A stretch of 6,915 bases of DNA from JBDHTO01 sp039808665 (GTDB lineage Bacteria > Pseudomonadota > Alphaproteobacteria > Paracaedibacterales > JAKBAR01): the NCBI GenBank assembly GCA_039808665.1, contig JBDHTO010000068.1, positions 1 through 6,915 on the forward strand, in the 5' to 3' direction. This document shows, in pieces, positions 1 to 6,842 of the stretch. The translations under genes were made by a program, and so were the position numbers. Numbering within the stretch: position 1 is the stretch's first letter; the number at the start of each line of letters is the position of its first letter. A model generated the notes under the pieces. That model had not been told where the DNA came from, made no database searches, and saw only the letters and a list, made by a program, of their open reading frames with translations.

Positions 1-1046
1 GTTATTTTTCCTGTCAAAAGTTCAACGCGCGCCCCAAGAGGTTCAAAATCCCGCGCGAAATTTTCAAAATGCTGTTTAGACAAAATATCTGTTGGAACAA
101 GGACAGCAATCTGGAATCCATCCTCCACAACCTGCGCCGAGACACTTTCTGCGACGAGTGTTTTACCACATCCCACATCCCCCTGAATCAAACGAAGCAT
201 AGGAGAATCCTTTGAAAGGTCTTCCTCTATATCAAGAATTGCTTTCTCCTGACCCTTTGTCAGAGAAAAAGGATACCGGGCAAGAAGTGCTTTTTGAAGT
301 CCTCCCCGACAAGATATTTTTGGCGCATTCATGGATCTGGATTGCATGCGATGAAGTTTGAGGGAAAGGTTGTGAGCAAGAATTTCATCATGAAGAAGGC
401 GTGCCTTCGTTGGATTTTTTAAGGTTAAATCCTCTTGTACTTTTGGCGCATGGGCACGTTTTAACGCTTCCAAAAATGAGGGATATTGATACTCCTTCTT
501 ATGCCAATCAGGAAGATCCTTCACGCGAGAAAGCAAAAGTTGAACAATTTTTCCAACAGCCTCGGATGTCATGCCCGCAGTCAGGGGATAGACAACCTCA
601 AAAAAGTCACCATAGGATGCCCCAAAAGTATTTTGATATTTAGGGTGAACAAGGCGGTACTGCCCTCCATAGCAATCCAACTTTCCCGTCACCAAAAAAT
701 TTTTTCCCACAAGAAGGCTTCGTTCAAGATACTTTAAACTTCTGTATTTACTAAAAAAAATAAGCTCAACAATTTGTCCAGAAGTTAACATCTTTGCCAA
801 AATCCTGTGTGGCATCCCCCTTTTTAAGGAGGGAAGATGCTGCTGAATACACAACTCCATTGTTACAGTTAACCCCCCATAATCGGGTGTTATTTGCTTC
901 ACATACGTGTGCTGAATGACCTGAGAAGGCATATGACAAAGCGCATCAAACACCCGTTGCCCCATAAGTTTTTTAATAAGGGATATTCGCTTTGACGCAA
1001 TAGCGTGATCAAGAGACTGGAGAAAGGGTGTAAGCTGTGAGGTCAT
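1..1046 (-). CDS. recG: ATP-dependent DNA helicase RecG, N-terminal half (runs off the window edge)
   Basis: RecG is a monomeric superfamily 2 translocase that binds branched DNA and regresses stalled replication forks or migrates Holliday junctions. The reading frame is open from an ATG at 1046 to the window edge, giving 348 codons of a family usually near 690 residues. Residues about 45-140 (containing KQITPDYGGLTVT and GKNFLVTGKLDCYGGQYRL) fit the OB-fold wedge domain that binds the junction. Residues about 258-270 (YPFSLTKGQEKAI) form the Q-motif-like entry to the helicase core. Walker A is GDVGCGKT at residues 289-296, with Cys where Ser is common. It is followed by VLVPTDILSKQHFENF (motif Ia region) and then FEPLGARVELLTGK. 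The remaining motifs lie outside the window. It is divergent from sdhE-mfd, a common alphaproteobacterial order. No strong Shine-Dalgarno is visible before the ATG. I found no frameshift or stop when reading every codon. Confidence 0.95.
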   Translation of the reverse strand, partial: MTSQLTPFLQSLDHAIASKRISLIKKLMGQRVFDALCHMPSQVIQHTYVKQITPDYGGLTVTMELCIQQHLPSLKRGMPHRILAKMLTSGQIVELIFFSKYRSLKYLERSLLVGKNFLVTGKLDCYGGQYRLVHPKYQNTFGASYGDFFEVVYPLTAGMTSEAVGKIVQLLLSRVKDLPDWHKKEYQYPSFLEALKRAHAPKVQEDLTLKNPTKARLLHDEILAHNLSLKLHRMQSRSMNAPKISCRGGLQKALLARYPFSLTKGQEKAILDIEEDLSKDSPMLRLIQGDVGCGKTLVAESVSAQVVEDGFQIAVLVPTDILSKQHFENFARDFEPLGARVELLTGKI

Positions 1047-1138
1047 GGAAAAACGGCACCAAGAGATTCTGCTTCATCTTCGCAAAAAAGCATTTTATAT
1101 ATAACATAAGTTGTTCCAACCGTCATACCCATTGCATC
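1047..1138. promoter_or_regulatory. Divergent promoter region between recG and sdhE-mfd
   Basis: This 92-bp gap must hold the start signals of both transcripts if neither is read from further upstream. Its centre is strongly AT-rich (TTTTATATATAACATAAG at 1093-1110). On the plus strand TATATA (1096-1101) or TATAAC (1100-1105) could be a -10 for sdhE, without a convincing -35. On the minus strand TTGGAA followed after 16 bases by TAAAAT (reading down from about 1120) is a plausible recG promoter. These assignments are by eye and weak. There is no clear Shine-Dalgarno for either gene. Confidence 0.4.
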
Positions 1139-1387
1139 ATGTCCACTCACCCCAAAGCTCTTCTCTATCGCGCGAGCCATCGTGGCACAAAAGAAAACGA
1201 TCTCATTCTTGGCCCTTTTGCTGAAAAATATGTTCACGAAATGAGTGATCAAGAGCGGGAAATATTCGAAGAGTTTTTGGAATGCGCAGACGAAGATATT
1301 TACTATTGGATACGCTGCGATCACCTTGAAATTCCGGAAAAATATAGATCCCTCATCAAAGGGATACGCCAAGATACACACTTATGA
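1139..1387 (+). CDS. sdhE: FAD assembly factor SdhE (succinate dehydrogenase assembly factor 2, DUF339 family)
   Basis: SdhE is a small cytosolic protein that helps attach FAD covalently to the succinate dehydrogenase flavoprotein SdhA. The predicted product is 82 residues, the normal family size. It carries the family signature RGxxE as RGTKE at residues 15-19, followed by DLILGPF. Residues 43-58 (FEEFLECADEDIYYWI) match the conserved acidic/aromatic helix LLxxxDxDLxxWI. I chose ATG 1139 because it places RGxxE at the usual distance from the N-terminus. An in-frame GTG at 1037 would add 34 residues unlike the family and would overlap the recG start. The TGA stop overlaps the mfd ATG (ATGA at 1384-1387), so it is probably the first gene of a two-gene transcript. 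Confidence 0.93.
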   Translation: MSTHPKALLYRASHRGTKENDLILGPFAEKYVHEMSDQEREIFEEFLECADEDIYYWIRCDHLEIPEKYRSLIKGIRQDTHL

Positions 1388-4300
1388 CACTTCATAAAAT
1401 TCACAGCATTTACCCCCCCTCTTCCCCTCTAGTTGCTTCAAAACTATCAGAGGGAAAAAGCTTTGTATATCTGACCTCAAATGAATCCGCACTTCATGAT
1501 CTTGCTCTCAAATTTCATACTCTTCTTCCCACTCACGATGTCCTAGCCTTTCCAGATTTTGACTGCCTTCCCTATGATAGAGCGTCACCTTCCCAAGAAA
1601 TTCTTGCAAAACGCATGGATATTTTGCTTCGTCTTTTTGCAACAGAACGTTCAAAACCATTTTGCCTTGTTTTATCCGTTGCAAACTTTTTAAGACGCAT
1701 CCCTCATCCAAAGTACTTAAAAAATACCTCTCTCACAATTTCAGTTGGCGATGAGATTGATCGCAGCCTCCTTTTGAAAAGTTTACACGATCAAGGTTTT
1801 AGTCGTGTTGAAACCGTTTATGAAACAGGAGATTATGCCGTCAGGGGAAGTATTTTAGATATTTTTCCAGCCACATCTAGTCACCCTATCCGATTGGATT
1901 TTTTTGGTGATGAGGTGGAATCTATTCGTCTTTTTGACATCGCTTCTCAAAAAACAACATCATCCATAGAAATAATTCAACTCCAACCGGTTTCTGAACT
2001 TTTGCTTAATGACTCTACAATTGAATGCTTTCGAAAGGGCTTTAGAAATCTCGCAAAAAGCGATCACCCCCTTTATGTTGCTGTATCAGAGGGAAGAACC
2101 TATCCAGGAATGGAACATTTCCTTCCACTTTTTTATGAGGAGATGACAACCTTATCGGAAAATCTTAAAGATCTTTTGATCATCCAGGAAGAAGGTTGCG
2201 ATAAAAATTTTGAGGATGAAAAAACACGCATCATCACTTACTTTGATGAACGTGCACACACCGGCGTTGGCGATCGTCCCTATTACCCTCTCGCCCCCGA
2301 TCAAATTTATCTCACAGAGGATGAGTGGGATACTTTTTCAAAAATTCACATGCGCTTCACATCCTTGGATCGTATAGATGAAAAAACGCAATTTCTCACA
2401 AAACCTCTCACGGAGTTTTCAAAATATCCCCCTCTTGATGAAAGGCTTCTTTTCGATCTAGACGAACTTTCTCAAACAAAAATTATTTGTATCGCCTGTG
2501 AAAATAAAGGACGCGCAGAACGTATCGCGCAGTTTTTTAAATCCGCAGAAAGACACTGCGATATCGTGCATACCCTTCCTGAAAAAAATGGTGTATACGC
2601 TTTTGTTTTTCCCATTCAGGAGAGCTTTGTTTTTAATGATTATATTTTTGTTTCCGCCGCCACACTCATCGGTGAAAGACAAAAGCAGAAACCGGCAAAA
2701 TCCGTAAACATTGACCGATTTTTCAGAGAACTGAATACCTATGCCCTCGGGGATTTTTTGGCGCATCGTGATCATGGTGTGGGACAGTATTTAGGGCTTG
2801 AAACAATCCAGATTGATCGCACTCAACACGATTGTATTGTCCTTGAGTATGCAGAACAGACCAAGCTTTTCCTTCCCGTTGAGCATATGGAAGTGCTGAC
2901 CCATTTTGCAAAAGAGGGCTCTCACACTGATGTGGATCGCCTTGGATCATCCTCATGGCAGAACAAAAAAGCACGTATCCAAAAGAAGCTTTTTGAAATC
3001 GCCGAATATCTCCTGCGTATTGCTGCAGAACGCATTTTAAAAAGGGCGCCCTCTATTCACGCAGCGCCCACAGTTTATGAAAAATTTTGTGATGGCTTTC
3101 CTTATATCGAAACAGAAGATCAAGCACGCGTTATCGCAGAGATTGAGCAAGATCTCTCGAAAGATCAACCCATGGACAGACTTGTATGCGGAGATGTTGG
3201 GTTTGGAAAAACAGAGGTTGCCCTTCGCGCCGCATTTCTTGCTGTTCACTCCGGCCTCCAGGTGATGATTGTTGTCCCCACAACACTTCTTGCCAGGCAA
3301 CATCTTGCAACTTTTCAAAATCGTTTCAAGGGATTTGGCACCCGAGTTGAGATGTTATGTCGACTTGTTTCACCCAAAAAAGCTGAATCCATTCGTCATG
3401 ATATGGCAGAGGGTTCTGTTAATATTTTGATCGCAACCCATGCGGCGTTTTCTGATAAACTCTCCCCCTCCAATCTTGGTCTTCTTATTGTTGACGAGGA
3501 ACAACACTTTGGCGTCAAGCAAAAGGAAAAAATAAAAAATATGAAGGGAGATGTTCATGTGCTGACCCTTTCTGCAACACCCATTCCCCGGACCCTTCAG
3601 ATGTCCCTTGCGGGCATTCGTGAATTGAGTCTGATTACAACACCGCCTGTGGATCGTATTCCTGTCAAAACCTTTGTGATGGAGCAGGATTTTACCATTC
3701 TCAGAGAGGTTATTTTGCGTGAGTATCAACGGGGCGGACAGGTATTTTTCGTCTCCCCCCGCCTTGACGATCTCGATATGCTTCTTGAAAAAATTAAAAA
3801 AGCGGTGCCAGAAATCAAAATAAAAATCGCCCATGGACAAATGAGGCCCTCCGAACTCGAGGATGTTGTTCAGGATTTTTACGATCATAAATATGATCTT
3901 TTACTTTCCACAAACATCATTGAATCAGGAATTGACGTTCCGAATTCCAACACATTGATTGTGCATAAGGCACATCTTTTTGGGCTTGCTCAACTTTATC
4001 AAATTCGTGGCCGTATCGGACGTGGAAAAAAACAGGCTTACGCCTACCTTACCGTTCCTTTTGAAACAGGCCTCACAGAGATTGCTTTAAAACGTCTTAA
4101 AATTCTCCAAAGCCTTGATCACCTGGGGGCTGGATTCACACTCGCAAGTCATGACCTTGACATACGAGGGGCCGGAAACCTTGTCGGTGAAGAACAGTCT
4201 GGTCATATCAAGGAGGTAGGTGTTGAGCTTTATCAGCACATGCTTCAAGAGGCGATCCTTTCTGTGCGTGCAAAACAAACAAAAGAAGAGGTCACTCAGG

Positions 4301-4752
4301 GAGAATTTACGCCGAATATTAATCTTGGTCTCAATGTCCTTATTCCAGAGACTTATGTTGCCGATTTATCCCTCAGGCTTGGCCTGTATAAACGTATCGC
4401 TTCTCTCAAAACAAGTTTTGATATTGACCAGTTCAAGAGCGAGATGATGGACCGTTTTGGAAAAATTCCAGAAGAAATGCAAAACCTTTTGGATATTGTT
4501 CTCATCAAACAATATTGCATTGCCGCGGGAATTGAAAAAATCGATGCCGGTGACAAGGGTATCGTCCTTTCTTTTTACAAAAATACCTTTAAAAACCCCA
4601 GTGCCCTTCTGGATTTAATGCAAAAGCAAGGCGGCAAACTCAAACTACGTCCCGATCAAAAACTTGTCTTTATCGGCGATTTAAAAAACACAGAAAAACG
4701 CATCGCACTTGTGGACAAACTCACGCGCACCCTTGCAAAGCTTTGTCTTTAA
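1384..4752 (+). CDS. mfd: Transcription-repair coupling factor Mfd
   Basis: Mfd is an ATP-driven DNA translocase that pushes stalled RNA polymerase off DNA and recruits UvrA for nucleotide excision repair. The 1122-residue product is full length (E. coli 1148). Residues about 1-330 are the UvrB-like module (FPDFDCLPYDR at 56-66; ETGDYAVRGSILDIFP at 147-162). Residues about 452-530 are the RNA-polymerase-interacting CarD-like domain (FLAHRDHGVGQYLG at 458-471). The RecG-like motor follows: Walker A GDVGFGKT (603-610), DEEQ box (704-707), SATPIPRT (730-737), TNIIESGIDVPNSNT (843-857) and QIRGRIGR (873-880). The translocation motif ends with DLDIRGAGNLVGEEQSG (924-940). About 975-1105 is the autoinhibitory C-terminal domain. 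The ATG overlaps the sdhE stop, implying translational coupling. The last 18 codons recur downstream at 5573-5629, so the extreme C-terminus may have been exchanged by recombination; it still reads normally. Confidence 0.98.
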   Translation: MTLHKIHSIYPPSSPLVASKLSEGKSFVYLTSNESALHDLALKFHTLLPTHDVLAFPDFDCLPYDRASPSQEILAKRMDILLRLFATERSKPFCLVLSVANFLRRIPHPKYLKNTSLTISVGDEIDRSLLLKSLHDQGFSRVETVYETGDYAVRGSILDIFPATSSHPIRLDFFGDEVESIRLFDIASQKTTSSIEIIQLQPVSELLLNDSTIECFRKGFRNLAKSDHPLYVAVSEGRTYPGMEHFLPLFYEEMTTLSENLKDLLIIQEEGCDKNFEDEKTRIITYFDERAHTGVGDRPYYPLAPDQIYLTEDEWDTFSKIHMRFTSLDRIDEKTQFLTKPLTEFSKYPPLDERLLFDLDELSQTKIICIACENKGRAERIAQFFKSAERHCDIVHTLPEKNGVYAFVFPIQESFVFNDYIFVSAATLIGERQKQKPAKSVNIDRFFRELNTYALGDFLAHRDHGVGQYLGLETIQIDRTQHDCIVLEYAEQTKLFLPVEHMEVLTHFAKEGSHTDVDRLGSSSWQNKKARIQKKLFEIAEYLLRIAAERILKRAPSIHAAPTVYEKFCDGFPYIETEDQARVIAEIEQDLSKDQPMDRLVCGDVGFGKTEVALRAAFLAVHSGLQVMIVVPTTLLARQHLATFQNRFKGFGTRVEMLCRLVSPKKAESIRHDMAEGSVNILIATHAAFSDKLSPSNLGLLIVDEEQHFGVKQKEKIKNMKGDVHVLTLSATPIPRTLQMSLAGIRELSLITTPPVDRIPVKTFVMEQDFTILREVILREYQRGGQVFFVSPRLDDLDMLLEKIKKAVPEIKIKIAHGQMRPSELEDVVQDFYDHKYDLLLSTNIIESGIDVPNSNTLIVHKAHLFGLAQLYQIRGRIGRGKKQAYAYLTVPFETGLTEIALKRLKILQSLDHLGAGFTLASHDLDIRGAGNLVGEEQSGHIKEVGVELYQHMLQEAILSVRAKQTKEEVTQGEFTPNINLGLNVLIPETYVADLSLRLGLYKRIASLKTSFDIDQFKSEMMDRFGKIPEEMQNLLDIVLIKQYCIAAGIEKIDAGDKGIVLSFYKNTFKNPSALLDLMQKQGGKLKLRPDQKLVFIGDLKNTEKRIALVDKLTRTLAKLCL

Positions 4753-4757
4753 GGAAA
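4696..4757 (+). repeat. Direct repeat, copy 1: the 3' end of mfd
   Basis: This 62-bp stretch covers the last 18 sense codons of mfd (from KRIALVDKL), its TAA stop and GGAAA just after it. It matches 5573-5634 in the same orientation at a fixed offset of 877 bp, with 57 of 62 bases identical and no gaps. The differences are at 4725, 4737, 4740, 4746 and 4748. The first four are synonymous third positions; the last is a second position (Leu here, Pro in the copy). Confidence 0.93.
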
Positions 4758-4815
4758 ACCGTAAAACGTGCCTCATCCTTAATAGGAAAAGTGATTTCAA
4801 CGTTCACTTTACAAA

Positions 4816-4851
4816 AAAAGACTCATATCTTTTTCAAAATATAAGTCTTTT
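4816..4851. terminator. Bidirectional rho-independent terminator between mfd and the convergent exported-protein gene
   Basis: AAAAGACT (4816-4823) pairs with AGTCTTTT (4844-4851). After one C/A mismatch, ATAT (4825-4828) pairs with ATAT (4839-4842). The A-run on the left and the T-run on the right let it work on both strands. It sits about 65 bp past the mfd stop and about 40 bp past the stop of the minus-strand gene, as expected for a shared terminator of convergent genes. It resembles the terminator at 6843-6881. Confidence 0.75.
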
Positions 4852-4892
4852 CTTGATCAATAGCGGGGAGACATATTGCCCAAAGAGCACTT

Positions 4893-5474
4893 TTATCGAA
4901 CCCCTAAGCCCCTGGCTGTATAACCAGGTTGGCGCATTTTTTGAGCAATGTCCTTGGATGTCGTGTTCAACCGCTGAGCAATATCCTTAATAATACTAGA
5001 TGGTTTCACAAGACCATCTTCATCCATCCACGTAATAGGATTTTTTGAAGTATCACTGTTCAAGGCACATACCATAAGCTGAACGCGCGCATCAAAAATA
5101 CAGACTTTTTCATGTATAGAATGATGTAAATTCACATTGTCTTGCTTGATTAAAAAAGCAGCAACATCAAATCCCTCGGTGGTCAATTTATTAGATTGAA
5201 GAAAATCCTCAAATGCACTCGGTGTCATCAAATAAAAAGGCATTCCGTAATCATCTTGTGGAAAAAGATCTTGAAGCTCTCCCCGATTCATCATGTCGAG
5301 GGTGGTTTGTCCATCTTTCGCAGAATCTGGATTAAATTGGCCCAGATTTCTTACAGGGACTTTATACTTATGGAGTGGGGTAAGATCCTTTGATGGCGCT
5401 CCTGCATCAGCCGCCTGAACTTCGTTAAATGATACTAAAAACATTAAAAATGCAAAAAAAGAAAGAATTCTCAT
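4893..5474 (-). CDS. Small exported protein of unknown function
   Basis: I do not recognise this 193-residue protein. Residues 1-21 are a clear Sec signal peptide: Arg at position 2, a hydrophobic core FFAFLMFLVSF, and a VQA-A cleavage site. The mature protein of about 170 residues is therefore probably periplasmic or secreted. It has only two cysteines (125 and 136, in VCIFDARVQLMVC), which could form a disulfide. The C-terminal part repeats KDIAQ at 163-167 and 174-178 within a likely amphipathic helix, and ends Gly/Arg-rich. There is no transmembrane segment after the signal. ATG 5474 is preferred over an in-frame TTG at 5480, because GAGGA lies seven bases before the ATG but only about one base before the TTG. 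It is convergent with mfd and divergent from the lipoprotein gene, alone between two copies of the mfd 3' end, which suggests recent acquisition. No function is proposed. Confidence 0.82.
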   Translation of the reverse strand: MRILSFFAFLMFLVSFNEVQAADAGAPSKDLTPLHKYKVPVRNLGQFNPDSAKDGQTTLDMMNRGELQDLFPQDDYGMPFYLMTPSAFEDFLQSNKLTTEGFDVAAFLIKQDNVNLHHSIHEKVCIFDARVQLMVCALNSDTSKNPITWMDEDGLVKPSSIIKDIAQRLNTTSKDIAQKMRQPGYTARGLGVR

Positions 5475-5529
5475 AAACAATTCCTCAATTTGTTAAACAA
5501 AAACAAGTATAGTTATATATAAAAATAGT

Positions 5530-5555
5530 AAATATCCAATTAACATTGGATATTT
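5530..5555. repeat. Perfect inverted repeat with a TAAC loop (operator, terminator or element end)
   Basis: AAATATCCAAT (5530-5540) and ATTGGATATTT (5545-5555) are exact reverse complements, giving an 11-bp stem and a four-base loop TAAC. A T-rich stretch follows on the plus strand (TTATTTTA after the stem). It lies between divergent genes, where a terminator has no obvious plus-strand transcript to stop. It also overlaps the likely -35 of the minus-strand gene, so a repressor operator is possible. It ends about 17 bp before the second mfd tail. Confidence 0.7.
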
Positions 5556-5572
5556 TATTTTAAAAACATAAG

Positions 5573-5634
5573 AAACGCATCGCACTTGTGGACAAACTCA
5601 CCCGCACCCTTGCCAAACTTTGCCCTTAAGGAAA
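5573..5634 (+). pseudogene. Displaced second copy of the mfd 3' end (direct repeat, copy 2)
   Basis: This 62-bp stretch is 57/62 identical to 4696-4757. Read in the mfd frame it gives KRIALVDKLTRTLAKLCP and then TAA at 5627-5629, against KRIALVDKLTRTLAKLCL in mfd. It has no start codon and no upstream mfd frame, so it is a gene remnant. Upstream of 5573, an A-rich stretch (TTAAAAACA, 5560-5568) weakly resembles mfd 4681-4690, but only with small gaps. The similarity stops just after GGAAA. The pattern of synonymous differences suggests this tail was once the end of a working mfd gene. Confidence 0.88.
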
Positions 5635-5652
5635 TATTAAGAATCCGTTCTA

Positions 5653-5658
5653 TATAAT
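5653..5658 (+). promoter_or_regulatory. Candidate -10 box for the lipoprotein gene
   Basis: TATAAT is a perfect sigma-70-type -10 hexamer, 32 bp before the ATG at 5691, which would give a leader of about 25 bases. No good -35 is seen at 16-18 bp; that position falls at about 5629-5635, in the end of the mfd-tail copy and the bases just after it. It is not an extended -10. Confidence 0.45.
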
Positions 5659-5690
5659 GCTTTTAGCCCCCTTAAAGCGGTTCTGTCGTA

Positions 5691-6803
5691 ATGCTTAAAA
5701 GAATTTTTTCTTCTCTTGCTTTCTTTTTGATGCTCATCTCGTGTGTGGAATCCTCAACCTCCCTCAATATGGATAACATCCAAAGGCAGGATATCGAATC
5801 GTGGATGAACACCCTTTTCCCTGATCCAGATAAACAGAAACGAATAAAGCTCAATGACAAAACACTCAATCAGGAGCTCGAAAAAATTGATTTCATGAAG
5901 CGTGTTTTCCTAACACTCGTAGCGCTTAAAATCAACTACACAACAAAACCCAATGGACGAGATGATTTAAAACCTTGGCCTTATTCCGTGACGGTTGCTT
6001 TATCTCACGGACAGCGCATCCTTATTGAGGGGGAGAAAATATCATCAAAAGAAATTTTGCTTCTGTTCTCAGGAACATATACAACACTTAAACAATCGAG
6101 AATCCCTCCCTACATAAAGCCAAGAATTCTCGCTTCCCATGACATCACCTGGGACAGAGTCAATAAACAAGTTAAGGAGGTCAAAGTCAAAGGAGTAAGA
6201 GGTGCCATGACAGCAACACGTCAGGTCCTTGGACGTGCCATTGGAAAAAAATATCACTACGGCATTGATTTACCGTTAGGTGGACTTGGAAATGAAAATC
6301 CCCTGGGTGATATTGTGGGCCCTGGCGGAACGTCTTTGAATCCCAAAACCTATCGCCCAAGAAAAGATATTCAATACGGCCATCTTTATATTTGCCCTCG
6401 CGATTTCAAAGAATTTTCAGGCATACTTATGGGGGTTGAGGGAGAAGCTCCCGGTAAAACCGGCGCATTTGGTAACAAGCACAATTTTTTCAGCGGTATT
6501 CGTTCATCCGTTGATGATGCCTCCATCTGGGGGAGTGTCAAAATGGCAAAACTGCCGATCGATGAAAGTGAAAAACCCCACACTGCGGGGGGAATGATTC
6601 TTCTTATGAATGACTCTGATGCTTCTTTCCTGAATGAAATGTTTAAAGCTTTCCTTGCCCTACCAGAAGAAGATCAGAAGTTGTTTTTCAATGAGCTCTT
6701 TTCTGCACCCACTGCGACCGAGGCCTATGATATCCTCGAAACAATTCTTCATCAGATAGAACTTGGTGATATTGCAAAATATCTCAATGCACGACACAGG
6801 TAG
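5691..6803 (+). CDS. Predicted lipoprotein of unknown function
   Basis: The 370-residue product is not one I can name. It begins with a lipoprotein signal: Lys3-Arg4, a hydrophobic core LAFFLML, and the lipobox LISC with Cys18 as the lipidated residue. Val at +2 means no inner-membrane Asp signal, so outer-membrane placement is likely. Residues about 30-165 are mixed helix and strand, with no motif I recognise. Residues about 168-307 look like a compact domain rich in Gly and His: GIDLPLGGLGN (191-201), YGHLYI (229-234), GVEGEAPGKTGAFGNKHNF (248-266) and PHTAGGMILL (296-305). The His, Gly and Asn motifs suggest a catalytic or binding site, but this is inference. The C-terminal 60 residues look helical. 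ATG 5691 is the start that gives the signal sequence; its Shine-Dalgarno is poor. It appears monocistronic, with a strong terminator after it. Confidence 0.85.
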   Translation: MLKRIFSSLAFFLMLISCVESSTSLNMDNIQRQDIESWMNTLFPDPDKQKRIKLNDKTLNQELEKIDFMKRVFLTLVALKINYTTKPNGRDDLKPWPYSVTVALSHGQRILIEGEKISSKEILLLFSGTYTTLKQSRIPPYIKPRILASHDITWDRVNKQVKEVKVKGVRGAMTATRQVLGRAIGKKYHYGIDLPLGGLGNENPLGDIVGPGGTSLNPKTYRPRKDIQYGHLYICPRDFKEFSGILMGVEGEAPGKTGAFGNKHNFFSGIRSSVDDASIWGSVKMAKLPIDESEKPHTAGGMILLMNDSDASFLNEMFKAFLALPEEDQKLFFNELFSAPTATEAYDILETILHQIELGDIAKYLNARHR

Positions 6804-6842
6804 GGACTTAGAAACACGAAATCATCAGTCCATTTCTATAAA

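Larger units (their letters stand above)
5475..5690. promoter_or_regulatory. Divergent intergenic region between the two exported-protein genes
   Basis: This 216-bp gap holds, from left to right: the ribosome site and probable promoter of the minus-strand gene, an 11-bp inverted repeat, the second copy of the mfd 3' end, and a TATAAT box for the plus-strand gene. For the minus-strand gene, TTGGAT (5539 down to 5534) and TATAAC (5517 down to 5512), 16 bases apart, form a possible promoter; TATACT (5511 down to 5506) is an alternative -10. The TTGGAT lies inside one arm of the inverted repeat. The left part (5491-5570) is very AT-rich. Confidence 0.45.

Noticed and set aside
159..182. Cys instead of Ser in the RecG Walker A motif (GDVGCGKT) as a functional oddity
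   Set aside because: The position tolerates small residues and the catalytic Gly, Lys and Thr are intact, so activity should not be affected.
401..737. Two plus-strand open frames inside recG
   Set aside because: They are antisense to a frame that reads as RecG without interruption; no family resemblance.
1037..1138. In-frame GTG at 1037 extending SdhE by 34 residues
   Set aside because: The added residues do not resemble the family, the extension would overlap the recG start on the other strand, and ATG 1139 gives the normal 82-residue length.
3370..3888. 172-codon minus-strand open frame inside mfd
   Set aside because: It lies opposite the Mfd helicase motifs and its translation is Cys/Phe/Asn-rich without domain features.
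4788..4810. Hairpin AAAGTGA / TCACTTT just after mfd as a first terminator
   Set aside because: The stem is only 7 bp, AT-rich, with a 9-base loop, and no T-run extends past the stem on the plus strand; the stronger hairpin at 4816-4851 is a better candidate.
4709..4990. Plus-strand open frame across the mfd end and the convergent gene end
   Set aside because: It overlaps mfd, crosses a terminator and runs antisense into a gene with a good signal peptide; its composition does not look like protein.
5475..5690. Small RNA gene or riboswitch in the divergent intergenic region
   Set aside because: The region is explained by promoters, one simple palindrome and the mfd remnant; I see no complex conserved secondary structure.
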